A DNA stretch of 64,000 nt from Sphingobacterium mizutaii (GTDB lineage: Bacteria > Bacteroidota > Bacteroidia > Sphingobacteriales > Sphingobacteriaceae): assembly GCF_900187125.1 (NCBI RefSeq), contig NZ_LT906468.1, positions 3,162,001 through 3,226,000 of the forward strand, given 5' to 3'. Positions within the stretch are counted from its first letter, which is position 1, and each line of letters begins with the position of its first letter. Position numbers and translations under genes: made by a program. Under the pieces are notes generated by a model that saw only the letters and a list, made by a program, of their open reading frames with translations, ran no database searches and was not told the DNA's origin. Shown here one piece after another: positions 57,822 to 64,000 of the stretch.

Positions 57822-58469
57822 ATGATAATTCAGGTTGAAAACATCGATTATTTATTGGTCAGCAGCAATAAAAAAGGGATAAGCATTGATTTCAATGGAC
57901 AGGATTTACCTGTCATATATGCTCCTGCTGATCTATCTATCCAAGAATTGACTGCATATGTCAAGCGTTTTGCCAAGAAAAATGCCAACAAGGCTATTCC
58001 AACGGAAGAATTGGAATTCTTTTCATTAAAAATTTTTTCCAAAGAATATCCTGTGCGGCCTTTGCCCACTGGACAATCTAAACCCTATTTAAAAAATAAT
58101 ATTATCTACTACTCCAAATCCACATTGACCACTAAAAGTCAGGAAAAGCTGGAAAAACAGTTGGGACAATATATGTTTGAACAGATTATCATGAGCTTGG
58201 TTGGCAAATGGGAAGAACTTTTGGATTACCTTTTGGAAGACATCAAATTCAAGAAAATACCAAAGAGTTATTTTGTCTTTTCAGGGAAAACATTAGTCTA
58301 CAATAAATCCAATATTTATCTGGACTTGAGGTGCAATGAATATTTATTGGCAAAGGCTTTGATAGAGATAGCTGGTAAAAACAAACTACAGCCTACTATT
58401 TTGGAAAGACATTTTCCAGATGCGAGGCAAATTGAAAAAATATTATCCTATGGAAACGAAAGAATATAG
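57822..58469 (+). CDS. YgjP-like protein without the metallopeptidase zinc site
   Basis: The start was set at ATG 57822 (MIIQVENIDYLLV); a TTG three codons upstream is possible. The 215-residue protein follows the order of the YgjP/DUF45 fold: an N-terminal strand pair (VSSNKKGISIDFNGQDLPV), the helix LSIQELTAYVKRFAKK, a middle strand region (FSKEYPVRPLP), a helical arm, SNIYLDLRCNEY at the position of the family GNI-x-LN-x-RL strand, and HFPDARQIEKIL at its C-terminal end. The HExxH helix is replaced by LLAKALIEIAG, so no zinc site is seen. This family assignment is an inference from pattern. The next gene overlaps it by 20 bases. Confidence 0.6.
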   Translation: MIIQVENIDYLLVSSNKKGISIDFNGQDLPVIYAPADLSIQELTAYVKRFAKKNANKAIPTEELEFFSLKIFSKEYPVRPLPTGQSKPYLKNNIIYYSKSTLTTKSQEKLEKQLGQYMFEQIIMSLVGKWEELLDYLLEDIKFKKIPKSYFVFSGKTLVYNKSNIYLDLRCNEYLLAKALIEIAGKNKLQPTILERHFPDARQIEKILSYGNERI

Positions 58470-58818
58470 ATTTGAAACTGAAATCAACCAGCAACAACTG
58501 GAAAGCATATCAACCGATCCTTCTGCATTATTGGACATCATATCAAAAGAAGAACTGGATAAGTTAAGCTGGTTTATTTTTGATGTCTTAGGGGATAAGG
58601 ATGGCAGCCCGGAAGTTGGGAATATCCAGGTTTCAAGTTTTAAATATGATGCCGAAAAGAACAAGGGGACTTTTCGAATGCAATTTGACATTGACCGAAA
58701 GTTTTGCTGTTCCGATATGGGTAGCTGCAGCAATGATTACCTTGATTTCAACTTCAATATTGAAAATAATTTCTTGGTAGCAAGCGGTAATTATTTCGAT
58801 TGGACCTTGAACAATTAA
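58450..58818 (+). CDS. Unknown small protein overlapping the YgjP-like gene
   Basis: The start was set at ATG 58450 (METKEYRFETEINQQQLESI), because the codons upstream belong to the previous gene. The 122-residue protein is acidic, with alternating strands (VGNIQVSSFKYDAEKNKGTF, FRMQFDIDRKFCCSDM) and a cysteine-rich knot CCSDMGSC. No family was recognised. The 20-base overlap with the YgjP-like gene indicates one operon, and the two may act together. A small membrane protein gene faces it convergently, overlapping by 4 bases. Confidence 0.6.
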   Translation: METKEYRFETEINQQQLESISTDPSALLDIISKEELDKLSWFIFDVLGDKDGSPEVGNIQVSSFKYDAEKNKGTFRMQFDIDRKFCCSDMGSCSNDYLDFNFNIENNFLVASGNYFDWTLNN

Positions 58819-59009
58819 GCGAATTTATAGACTTTGAAATAATAAATGATAATGGCGATCAGGATCAACATGATCGAAAGGATTAGCAAATTTGCTTTCA
58901 ATGCAGCCCAGTCTTTCTGTACTATATTGCTACTGATTAAAATCAATTTGAATAGGACACTTATTCCAGCTATCAGATAGAAAAAGTTAAAGAAGTTAAT
59001 CTCCATCAT
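58815..59009 (-). CDS. Two-segment small membrane protein
   Basis: The 64-residue protein has two hydrophobic segments (FFNFFYLIAGISVLFKLILI and LLILSIMLILIAIIIYYF) with a short loop (SSNIVQKDWAALKAN). It ends YKVYKFA-like. No family was recognised. A -7 element lies 42 bases upstream. The base composition fits its neighbours. Confidence 0.55.
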   Translation of the reverse strand: MMEINFFNFFYLIAGISVLFKLILISSNIVQKDWAALKANLLILSIMLILIAIIIYYFKVYKFA

Positions 59010-59050
59010 ACGCTTGAAGGGTTAGATTTTGTTAATAATTGGTTTTGAAT

Positions 59051-59058
59051 CAAATATA
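59051..59058 (-). promoter_or_regulatory. Bacteroidota -7 element before the small membrane protein gene
   Basis: TATATTTG on the minus strand matches TAnnTTTG, 42 bases before the ATG. The region is AT-rich, so a chance match is possible. Confidence 0.4.
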
Positions 59059-59120
59059 CAAATTTCAACTTTTAATTTCCTAGTAATTAAAAGTTTATAC
59101 CCCAATTAACGTAAATTGAT

Positions 59121-59165
59121 TAAAAAAGAATAGGCATCTGAAATTAGATACCTATTCTTTTTAGT
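59121..59165 (-). terminator. Terminator after the S1/P1 nuclease gene
   Basis: On the minus strand AAGAATAGGTATCT pairs with AGATGCCTATTCTT and is followed by TTTTT. It lies about 40 bases past the gene stop. Confidence 0.85.
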
Positions 59166-59202
59166 AATAATGTTCTTTTTGTTCGATTGAACAAGGGAAT
59201 TC

Positions 59203-60003
59203 TTAGCCAAATACTTCGTTCAATTCTTTTGCAAGTCTTAACCCAGCTTTCAACAGGGCGTTTTCCATAGGATCTTTGAACCTGAAGATATAATCGTAGG
59301 ATAACTTGTTGTTCTTAGCTACATCATCATAAATGATATTTGCCATTTGATGTGATTCATACAACCAGTCCTCTAGTGTTGAATTTGTGTATTGCTTATA
59401 GAAGGACTTTTCAAAATCCAGCACACGTGCGTATTCAGTATAAGACCATTTTTCGTTATCGACTAAGTCGCTATCCCAAACACGGTGGATATTAGATCCC
59501 CTTCCAAAGAAAGTAACTGCAATTTTATTTCCACCAAGGTCCTCTGCCCTACTCACATGCATGGGTTGATGGGCATCACCTAATAAATGGACCATAAAAT
59601 AAAAAGCCTGTCTTCTTTGTTCGATGGTCAAGTCTTTGTTTGCCACATCTTTTTTCACTCGTTGATAAGCTTTGTATAGATTCTGTTCAGGTGAATTTTG
59701 GAGTTCCAGCAAAAACTGCTCATGTGTCAGGTTACCTGGGGTATTTAAGAAATGCCACGATCCTGTTTTCAGGAGTACCGAATCTGGTGAAGACTTGATA
59801 AAGTCTGCCCAATTGGACCAATAGGCAATTTTTTGATGGCCAATCAGTTTTTCGATGTTGCGTTTAGCTTTTCTTGTCAAATGTTGTTCTGCGATTTCAG
59901 AAATCACGCGATGTCCAGTCATCCCCCATGCCATTACATGATGAGATTGCGTTAATAGCATAAAAAATACTAGAATTCTACCTACTAGTTTCATATTCCT
60001 CAT
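59203..60003 (-). CDS. S1/P1-type nuclease
   Basis: The 266-residue protein has a signal peptide (MRNMKLVGRILVFFMLLTQS) ending at WGMTGHRV, where the mature N-terminal Trp coordinates the first zinc in this family. Zinc-binding residues are visible in HRVISEIAEQH, HFLNTPG, LLGDAHQPMHVSRAEDLGGN (about 135-154) and NIHRVWDSDL. The enzyme cleaves single-stranded nucleic acid and 3'-nucleotides in the periplasm. Its ATG overlaps the stop of the DUF4268 gene upstream by one base, so the two are coupled. Confidence 0.93.
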   Translation of the reverse strand: MRNMKLVGRILVFFMLLTQSHHVMAWGMTGHRVISEIAEQHLTRKAKRNIEKLIGHQKIAYWSNWADFIKSSPDSVLLKTGSWHFLNTPGNLTHEQFLLELQNSPEQNLYKAYQRVKKDVANKDLTIEQRRQAFYFMVHLLGDAHQPMHVSRAEDLGGNKIAVTFFGRGSNIHRVWDSDLVDNEKWSYTEYARVLDFEKSFYKQYTNSTLEDWLYESHQMANIIYDDVAKNNKLSYDYIFRFKDPMENALLKAGLRLAKELNEVFG

Positions 60004-60464
60004 TATTTAAAAAGTTCAAATCCATATCGTGCTGTTGACCAAAAGCTATCCAGCGCGATGATGCGAGGTTTAAAGAAAGAAATGAGTTCTGGCCAATCTT
60101 CCTTTTTAAAGACACTCAATCCTCGAATTTCGGTGTATATACGAGCTGTTTGTTTGCCGTAATCATCGTAAAAGGAGTCGTCCCAGATCCATTCCTCCCC
60201 AAGTTCTGCTTCCAGTACCTTGGCATATTCCTTAAATTGTTCAAAGAGCAGGGCACGGATTCCGTCATCAGGATTGGCTATCTCGATCCCAATCTGTGCT
60301 ATCTTATTGGTTGCTTCCATTCTAAAGAACAAGAAGCGAATACCGGTTTTATAATTCACCCATGTTACCTTTTCACCATCCTCGCTTGGGATTGGCGCCA
60401 TGTATTGCCCAAAAGTGGTCCAAAAGGACTCCTTTATTTTCTTTGCTTCTTCTCTTGAATACAA
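60003..60464 (-). CDS. DUF4268 domain protein
   Basis: The start was set at the TTG of 60464 (MYSREEAKKIKESFWTTFGQ), the usual family start, because an upstream TTG at 60482 lies within the promoter -7 element and gives no family match. The 153-residue protein matches DUF4268 (FWTTFGQYMAPIPSEDGE, GIRFLFFRMEATNKIAQIGI, LISFFKPRIIALDSFWS). The function is unknown; some members are fused to restriction-type nucleases. It is coupled by a one-base overlap to the S1/P1 nuclease gene. Confidence 0.78.
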   Translation of the reverse strand: MYSREEAKKIKESFWTTFGQYMAPIPSEDGEKVTWVNYKTGIRFLFFRMEATNKIAQIGIEIANPDDGIRALLFEQFKEYAKVLEAELGEEWIWDDSFYDDYGKQTARIYTEIRGLSVFKKEDWPELISFFKPRIIALDSFWSTARYGFELFK

Positions 60465-60479
60465 TTCTTTAATTTTATG

Positions 60480-60487
60480 CAAAACTA
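60480..60487 (-). promoter_or_regulatory. Bacteroidota -7 element before the DUF4268 gene
   Basis: TAGTTTTG on the minus strand matches TAnnTTTG. It overlaps the upstream TTG at 60482, which supports the TTG at 60464 as the start codon of the gene. Confidence 0.5.
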
Positions 60488-60542
60488 GGAATCTCTTTAA
60501 ACATTTATGAGGTTTAACCTGTTTTCCTATAAAATATTTACG

Positions 60543-61079
60543 ATGGACAAGAAGAAAACCCTAATAGCCCTTACCGCAGTAGCCCTCGGTTCTGTAGTCT
60601 ACAACTATTTGAAACCCATTAAATCAAATGCAGATGCTGTTCAAGATTTTGACCTGCAAAGATATCTTGGAAAATGGTATGAGATTGCCCGATTAGACTT
60701 TTTCTGGGAAAAGGACCTGAAAAACGTGAGTGCTGAATACAGTTTGAATGATGATGGATCCGTTCGGGTGAAAAATGAAGGTGTAAGCACTGTGAATGGC
60801 AAAACTAAAACAAGTATTGGAAAGGCTAAATATGCAGGTGATGTCAATGAAGGTTCCTTAAAAGTTTCTTTTTTCGGTCCTTTCTATTCCGGTTACCATA
60901 TTGTACAATTAGACGAAAACTATGAGGATGCCTTGGTCTTCGGGGATAACCTAGATTATATGTGGATCCTTTCCAGAACAAAAACCATTAGGCCAGAAAG
61001 AGAAGCAGCTTACCTGAAATATGCAGAAGCTTGTGGTTACGACACATCAAAATTAAAGTGGACCATACAGGAAGGTTAA
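60543..61079 (+). CDS. Bacterial lipocalin (Blc-like)
   Basis: The start was set at ATG 60543 (MDKKKTLIALTAVALGSVVY), which gives a clear membrane-anchor or signal segment; an ATG at 60507 would add 12 residues. The 178-residue protein has the lipocalin motifs DLQRYLGKWYEIARLDFFWE (about 34-53, GxW), YAGDVNEGSLKVSFFGPFYS, YHIVQLDENYEDALVFG and LDYMWILSRTK. Blc-type proteins bind lipids or fatty acids in the envelope. It overlaps the convergent gene at 61076 by 4 bases. Confidence 0.9.
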   Translation: MDKKKTLIALTAVALGSVVYNYLKPIKSNADAVQDFDLQRYLGKWYEIARLDFFWEKDLKNVSAEYSLNDDGSVRVKNEGVSTVNGKTKTSIGKAKYAGDVNEGSLKVSFFGPFYSGYHIVQLDENYEDALVFGDNLDYMWILSRTKTIRPEREAAYLKYAEACGYDTSKLKWTIQEG

Positions 61080-61387
61080 AGATCAAATACAGGTTGGATG
61101 ATGGAATAATTCAAGGTAGGATCTTGTTGAATTACCGTTGCGATTTCTTGTTGATCGGCAGCACTGATAACATTTCCTAATCCTGCATTAAAAAGACGCA
61201 CCAATAAAAGGGCAGATTCTGCCTTTTCTTGGTTGGTCAGTAAAGAACTTCCAACATAGAAGTTAAGGATTGATGCGGCATAGTCTCCAAAGAGTTCGAA
61301 ATCCAAGGTCTTTCCTTTGGATTTCAAATCCTTAAAGAACTTTTCAAAATCCCCATTGATCATGTCTTGTTGTGTCTCTGTAAGCAT
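61076..61387 (-). CDS. Small helical protein of unknown function
   Basis: The start was set at ATG 61387 (MLTETQQDMINGDFEKFFKD), because the codons upstream run through a cysteine-rich shadow (CFFYCQSDCYFCCM). The 103-residue protein is mostly helical (FELFGDYAASILNFYVGSSL, QEKAESALLLVRLFNAGLGN). No signal peptide or family was recognised. It lies between the lipocalin and the terminator of the OmpA-like gene, on the same strand as the latter. Confidence 0.6.
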   Translation of the reverse strand: MLTETQQDMINGDFEKFFKDLKSKGKTLDFELFGDYAASILNFYVGSSLLTNQEKAESALLLVRLFNAGLGNVISAADQQEIATVIQQDPTLNYSIIQPVFDL

Positions 61388-61414
61388 ACAGCAAAAATAA
61401 CAATCGGATTGACA

Positions 61415-61452
61415 ATAAAAAAAGCAGTCCAATGTAAATTGGACTGCCTCAC
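61415..61452 (-). terminator. Terminator after the DUF937-OmpA gene
   Basis: GCAGTCCAAT pairs with ATTGGACTGC. On the minus strand it is followed by seven T. It lies about 15 bases past the gene stop. Confidence 0.88.
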
Positions 61453-61467
61453 TTTGGTTTTCAATAG

Positions 61468-62796
61468 TTATTTTCTTACGCTTATCGCGACTCTTCTATC
61501 TTTCACACGATCAGATTCGGGTGCATCAGCGGGATATTTAGCGAATTGGGAACCATATCCTTCGGTTGCCATCACCCTATCTCCTACTCCTTTGGTATCA
61601 AAAGCATTCTTAACTGCAATTGCCCGATCATTAGAAAGCTTTTTATTGATGGCTTCATCACCGGTTTTATCGGTATAGCCACCAAGTTTCACTTTAGCAT
61701 CTGGGTAAGCATTTAAGATAGCGACCAAATTGTCCAGCTGAACCTGACTTTCAGGAAGAATGTTAGCTGTTCCGGTTTCGAAATTTAAATTGTCGAAATC
61801 AAACCAGCGGTCTTTCAATTCTTCATCTGATAAGCTCTTGTAATCAGAATTCAGGAACTGTACCAATTGATCTTCAATACCACCTTTATAGGCGTTGAGT
61901 TCGGTATTATTTGGCAGAGTTACCATAATACTTTCCCTAACCACTTCCATTGGGCTGGTTGTAGTATCTTGGTTTACGACAGAGTCAGTGATCAAGGAGT
62001 CCACATGGGCATCTGACACAGGTGCTTCTTCTCTATTACAGCCTTTTCCGAAAAAGAACCATAAAAGAAGCAGGATAATCGGAAGCAGGATCCACCAAAG
62101 GCCTGCACCTTTCTTACGGTCTTCATCTGCAGGGGGAAGTGCCGCTGGCGGCTCTTCACGTCGAACCCTGGAGGTAGGAACTATTGGATCTTCGACAAGA
62201 ACGTCTCTTGCTGGATCGACAATGGGATCAACCTCAACCACTTCTTCCTTGACAATGGTTGGTCCTTTTGGCTCTTCGCCAAGGATATTCAAGGGAAGTC
62301 CGGCAGGCAATGCCTTCAGGAAGTTAGAACGGTTGTTGTTAAGATCGGCTTCAATGGAGGTGGTGTCCCACCTTTGCCCATTGCTGGTCAATGCGCCTAC
62401 CACAGCGGGAATTGCTGCAGAGAACATACGAATCAAGGAGTTCGTATTCAGGCCTAAAAAGTTTGCCGTATTGGGTATTACCTGGTCAAATGAATTCCCG
62501 AAAAGGGAGCTTAACACCGTCCTTGTGGTATCCCCATCTTGAGGTACATCCTGCACTGGAGGGCTGAACCTCAATACATCTGAAAAATTAAATCCAGAAA
62601 AATTTGATTTCAATGTTTCTAAAAGATTTCCTAGACCGTGGCCGGCTTTACGTTGGAAACCTAAGAATAAAGAAGGAATTACAGTTTCGATTCCTTTTTT
62701 TGCCTGATCTGGGGAAATGTTTTCCTCGGAGGCAAGAGTACTATAGGTGTGCTCATTGAAGTATTGATGAGCAAGCTCTAATAAATTGTTTTCCAT
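61468..62796 (-). CDS. DUF937-OmpA fusion protein with one membrane segment
   Basis: The start was set at ATG 62796 (MENNLLELAHQYFNEHTYST), where the DUF937 domain begins; an upstream ATG would add 24 unrelated residues. The 442-residue protein has a DUF937 domain (about 1-165), a Pro/Glu/Arg-rich linker, one membrane segment (GLWWILLPIILLLLWFFFGK, about 230-249) and a C-terminal OmpA domain (ANILPESQVQLDNLVAIL, GGYTDKTGDEAINKKLSNDR, VKDRRVAISVRK). The conserved Asp and Arg that bind diaminopimelate are visible. This architecture suggests a cytoplasmic N-terminus and a peptidoglycan-binding C-terminus. Confidence 0.88.
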   Translation of the reverse strand: MENNLLELAHQYFNEHTYSTLASEENISPDQAKKGIETVIPSLFLGFQRKAGHGLGNLLETLKSNFSGFNFSDVLRFSPPVQDVPQDGDTTRTVLSSLFGNSFDQVIPNTANFLGLNTNSLIRMFSAAIPAVVGALTSNGQRWDTTSIEADLNNNRSNFLKALPAGLPLNILGEEPKGPTIVKEEVVEVDPIVDPARDVLVEDPIVPTSRVRREEPPAALPPADEDRKKGAGLWWILLPIILLLLWFFFGKGCNREEAPVSDAHVDSLITDSVVNQDTTTSPMEVVRESIMVTLPNNTELNAYKGGIEDQLVQFLNSDYKSLSDEELKDRWFDFDNLNFETGTANILPESQVQLDNLVAILNAYPDAKVKLGGYTDKTGDEAINKKLSNDRAIAVKNAFDTKGVGDRVMATEGYGSQFAKYPADAPESDRVKDRRVAISVRK

Positions 62797-62894
62797 AACT
62801 GAGTTTATAAGTACAATTACAGAAACAATCCGTGTAACATTTTGTTTGCAACAAGCTGTTTTTGCCAATTAACATTATCTTAATATGAGAACCT

Positions 62895-62902
62895 TAGTTT
62901 TG
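62895..62902 (+). promoter_or_regulatory. Bacteroidota -7 element before the alkaline phosphatase gene
   Basis: TAGTTTTG matches TAnnTTTG and ends 20 bases before the ATG at 62923. No TTG box at 17-20 bases was found, and no pho-box-like repeat was seen. Confidence 0.5.
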
Positions 62903-62922
62903 TATAAATTAATCCATTTGGT

Positions 62923-64000
62923 ATGAACATTAAATTTTTCAATTTATTCCTCGCCTTATTTTTATTTATAGGCTCCAGTTTTGCACAGAAACAACCGAAA
63001 TACATTTTCTTTATGATTGGAGATGGTATGGGTTTGAACCAAGTCCAGGCGGCAGAAGTATACAAAAGCTCCCTAGAAGGCAAAAATTCAGTTTACCCAA
63101 CTGTTTTCAGTCAATTCCCTTATGCGACCTTTGCAACATCTCATTCTCTATCCCATGGGGTAACGGACTCTGGTGCTGGTGGTACGGCCTTGGCAGTAGG
63201 TTACAAAACTAAGAACGGTGTAATTGCCATGGACAGTGCTGGCGTGAAATCTTATAAAAGCATTGCCTATTTAGCTAAAGAAAAAGGGATGAAAGTTGGG
63301 ATTACTACTTCGGTAAGTATTGACCATGCTACTCCGGCATCTTTCTTTGCAAACCAACCTGATCGCGATATGTATTATGAAATTGGTTTGGATATCATCA
63401 AATCTAAATTTGACTTCTTTGCAGGATCAGGTTTCCTAAAACCAACTACGAATGCTAAAAAGGAAGAAGTAGCATCCATTTTCCCACAATTGGAAAAAGC
63501 AGGTTATAAATTGCTTTATGGTTTGGATGATTACAAAAAAGCGAATAAAGCCGATAAATTGATCTTGATGAATAAAAAAGGTACTGACAATGTATCCTTA
63601 AAATATGCGATCGATCAAAAACCTGGAGACCTGAACCTTGCTGAAATCACTTCGGCTGCCATCGAATCCCTAAGCCAAGGCGATAAAGGTTTCTTCTTGA
63701 TGGTTGAAGGCGGTAAAATCGACTGGGCATGCCATTCCAATGATGGTGCTACAGCGGTACATGAAGTTTGGGATTTCAATAATGCAGTTCAAAAAGCGTT
63801 TGAATTCTATCAAAAACATCCTGAAGAAACATTGATCATTGTTACGGCGGATCACGAAACGGGTGGTATCGGCGTTGGCAACGGTAGCTCTACTTTGCGT
63901 TTGAAAAACCTAGAAAACCAGAAGATTTCCCAAGAAGCGCTTTCAGCTGCAATCAATGAATTCAGAAGCAAGAATGAGAATGCTTCATGGGATCAATTGA
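62923..64000 (+). CDS. Alkaline phosphatase, N-terminal part (3' end outside window)
   Basis: The frame runs off the right edge after 359 residues. A signal peptide is seen (MNIKFFNLFLALFLFIGSSF, cut after FAQ). The alkaline phosphatase family motifs are in order: FMIGDGMGLNQVQAAE (metal-binding Asp, about residue 29), the nucleophile Ser in VTDSGAGGTALA (about 86-97), DHATPASFFANQ, MVEGGKIDWACHSND (about 262) and VTADHETGG (about 309). It hydrolyses phosphate monoesters in the periplasm. It stands alone on this strand, next to the DUF937-OmpA gene, which is divergent. Confidence 0.94.
   Translation, partial: MNIKFFNLFLALFLFIGSSFAQKQPKYIFFMIGDGMGLNQVQAAEVYKSSLEGKNSVYPTVFSQFPYATFATSHSLSHGVTDSGAGGTALAVGYKTKNGVIAMDSAGVKSYKSIAYLAKEKGMKVGITTSVSIDHATPASFFANQPDRDMYYEIGLDIIKSKFDFFAGSGFLKPTTNAKKEEVASIFPQLEKAGYKLLYGLDDYKKANKADKLILMNKKGTDNVSLKYAIDQKPGDLNLAEITSAAIESLSQGDKGFFLMVEGGKIDWACHSNDGATAVHEVWDFNNAVQKAFEFYQKHPEETLIIVTADHETGGIGVGNGSSTLRLKNLENQKISQEALSAAINEFRSKNENASWDQL

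Noticed and set aside
1-64000. tRNA, rRNA, integrase, transposase or phage genes
   Set aside because: None was recognised on reading both strands. A short or divergent tRNA could be missed by eye; a covariance-model scan would decide.

Overview
The window reads as a chromosomal segment of a Bacteroidota bacterium, most likely Sphingobacteriaceae (Sphingobacterium or a close relative). The reasons are the moderately AT-rich sequence, the near absence of Shine-Dalgarno sequences, repeated -7 promoter elements of the Bacteroidota form TAnnTTTG, a SusC-type receptor with an N-terminal carboxypeptidase-like domain, DUF4296 and PG_1098-type proteins, and several lipoproteins and Tat-exported Gfo/Idh/MocA oxidoreductases. 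No rRNA, tRNA, CRISPR array, prophage or transposase gene was seen. The taxonomic call is inference, because no marker gene was compared with a database.

Layout. 0-5 kb: the end of a 5'-nucleotidase-type phosphoesterase, an MFS transporter, recR, a Tat-exported oxidoreductase, a LOG-family protein and a short tandem repeat. 5-11.3 kb: a large TonB-dependent receptor, then a DUF4296 lipoprotein and MutS2 as an operon. 11.3-15.8 kb: a tight forward operon of YggS, a diamine-acetyltransferase-like GNAT, a DUF3298 lipoprotein, aspartate kinase and a PG_1098-type methyltransferase. 15.8-19.2 kb: small proteins, a ChaA-like antiporter and an acyl-ACP thioesterase. 19.2-29.6 kb: nine reverse-strand genes in one run (AEC transporter, sulfatase-modifying-factor-like protein, two Gfo/Idh/MocA proteins, ApbE, a hydroxypyruvate-isomerase-like protein, a NupG-like permease, a GMC oxidoreductase and its subunit-3 partner). 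This looks like an exported sugar or glycoside oxidation system with uptake. 29.7-33.8 kb: a PagL-like deacylase, an overlapping SMUG2/DUF488/DUF2945 operon and a ClC protein. 34-41 kb: two envelope proteins, the pyrF-tlpA-rluA operon, panB and another Gfo/Idh/MocA protein. 41.3-44.2 kb: a copper-type P1B ATPase. 45.5-54.5 kb: MFS, beta-barrel protein, Nudix, two unlike L,D-transpeptidases, the long-form amidophosphoribosyltransferase and small proteins. 55.7-64 kb: an M13 peptidase, a YgjP-like protein without its zinc site, S1/P1 nuclease, lipocalin, a DUF937-OmpA protein and the start of an alkaline phosphatase.

The most unusual content is intergenic. A 40-bp core occurs nine times in four gene deserts. 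It is built into 155-bp and 158-bp tandem units, and the 158-bp arrays with their flanks form two mirror-image copies that bracket a block of about 10 kb. One flank carries a 23-bp micro-inversion relative to two sister copies. A separate structured element of about 150 bp, with a 38-bp central palindrome, occurs twice and looks like a non-autonomous mobile element or a structured RNA. No complete novel defence or mobile system was recognised.
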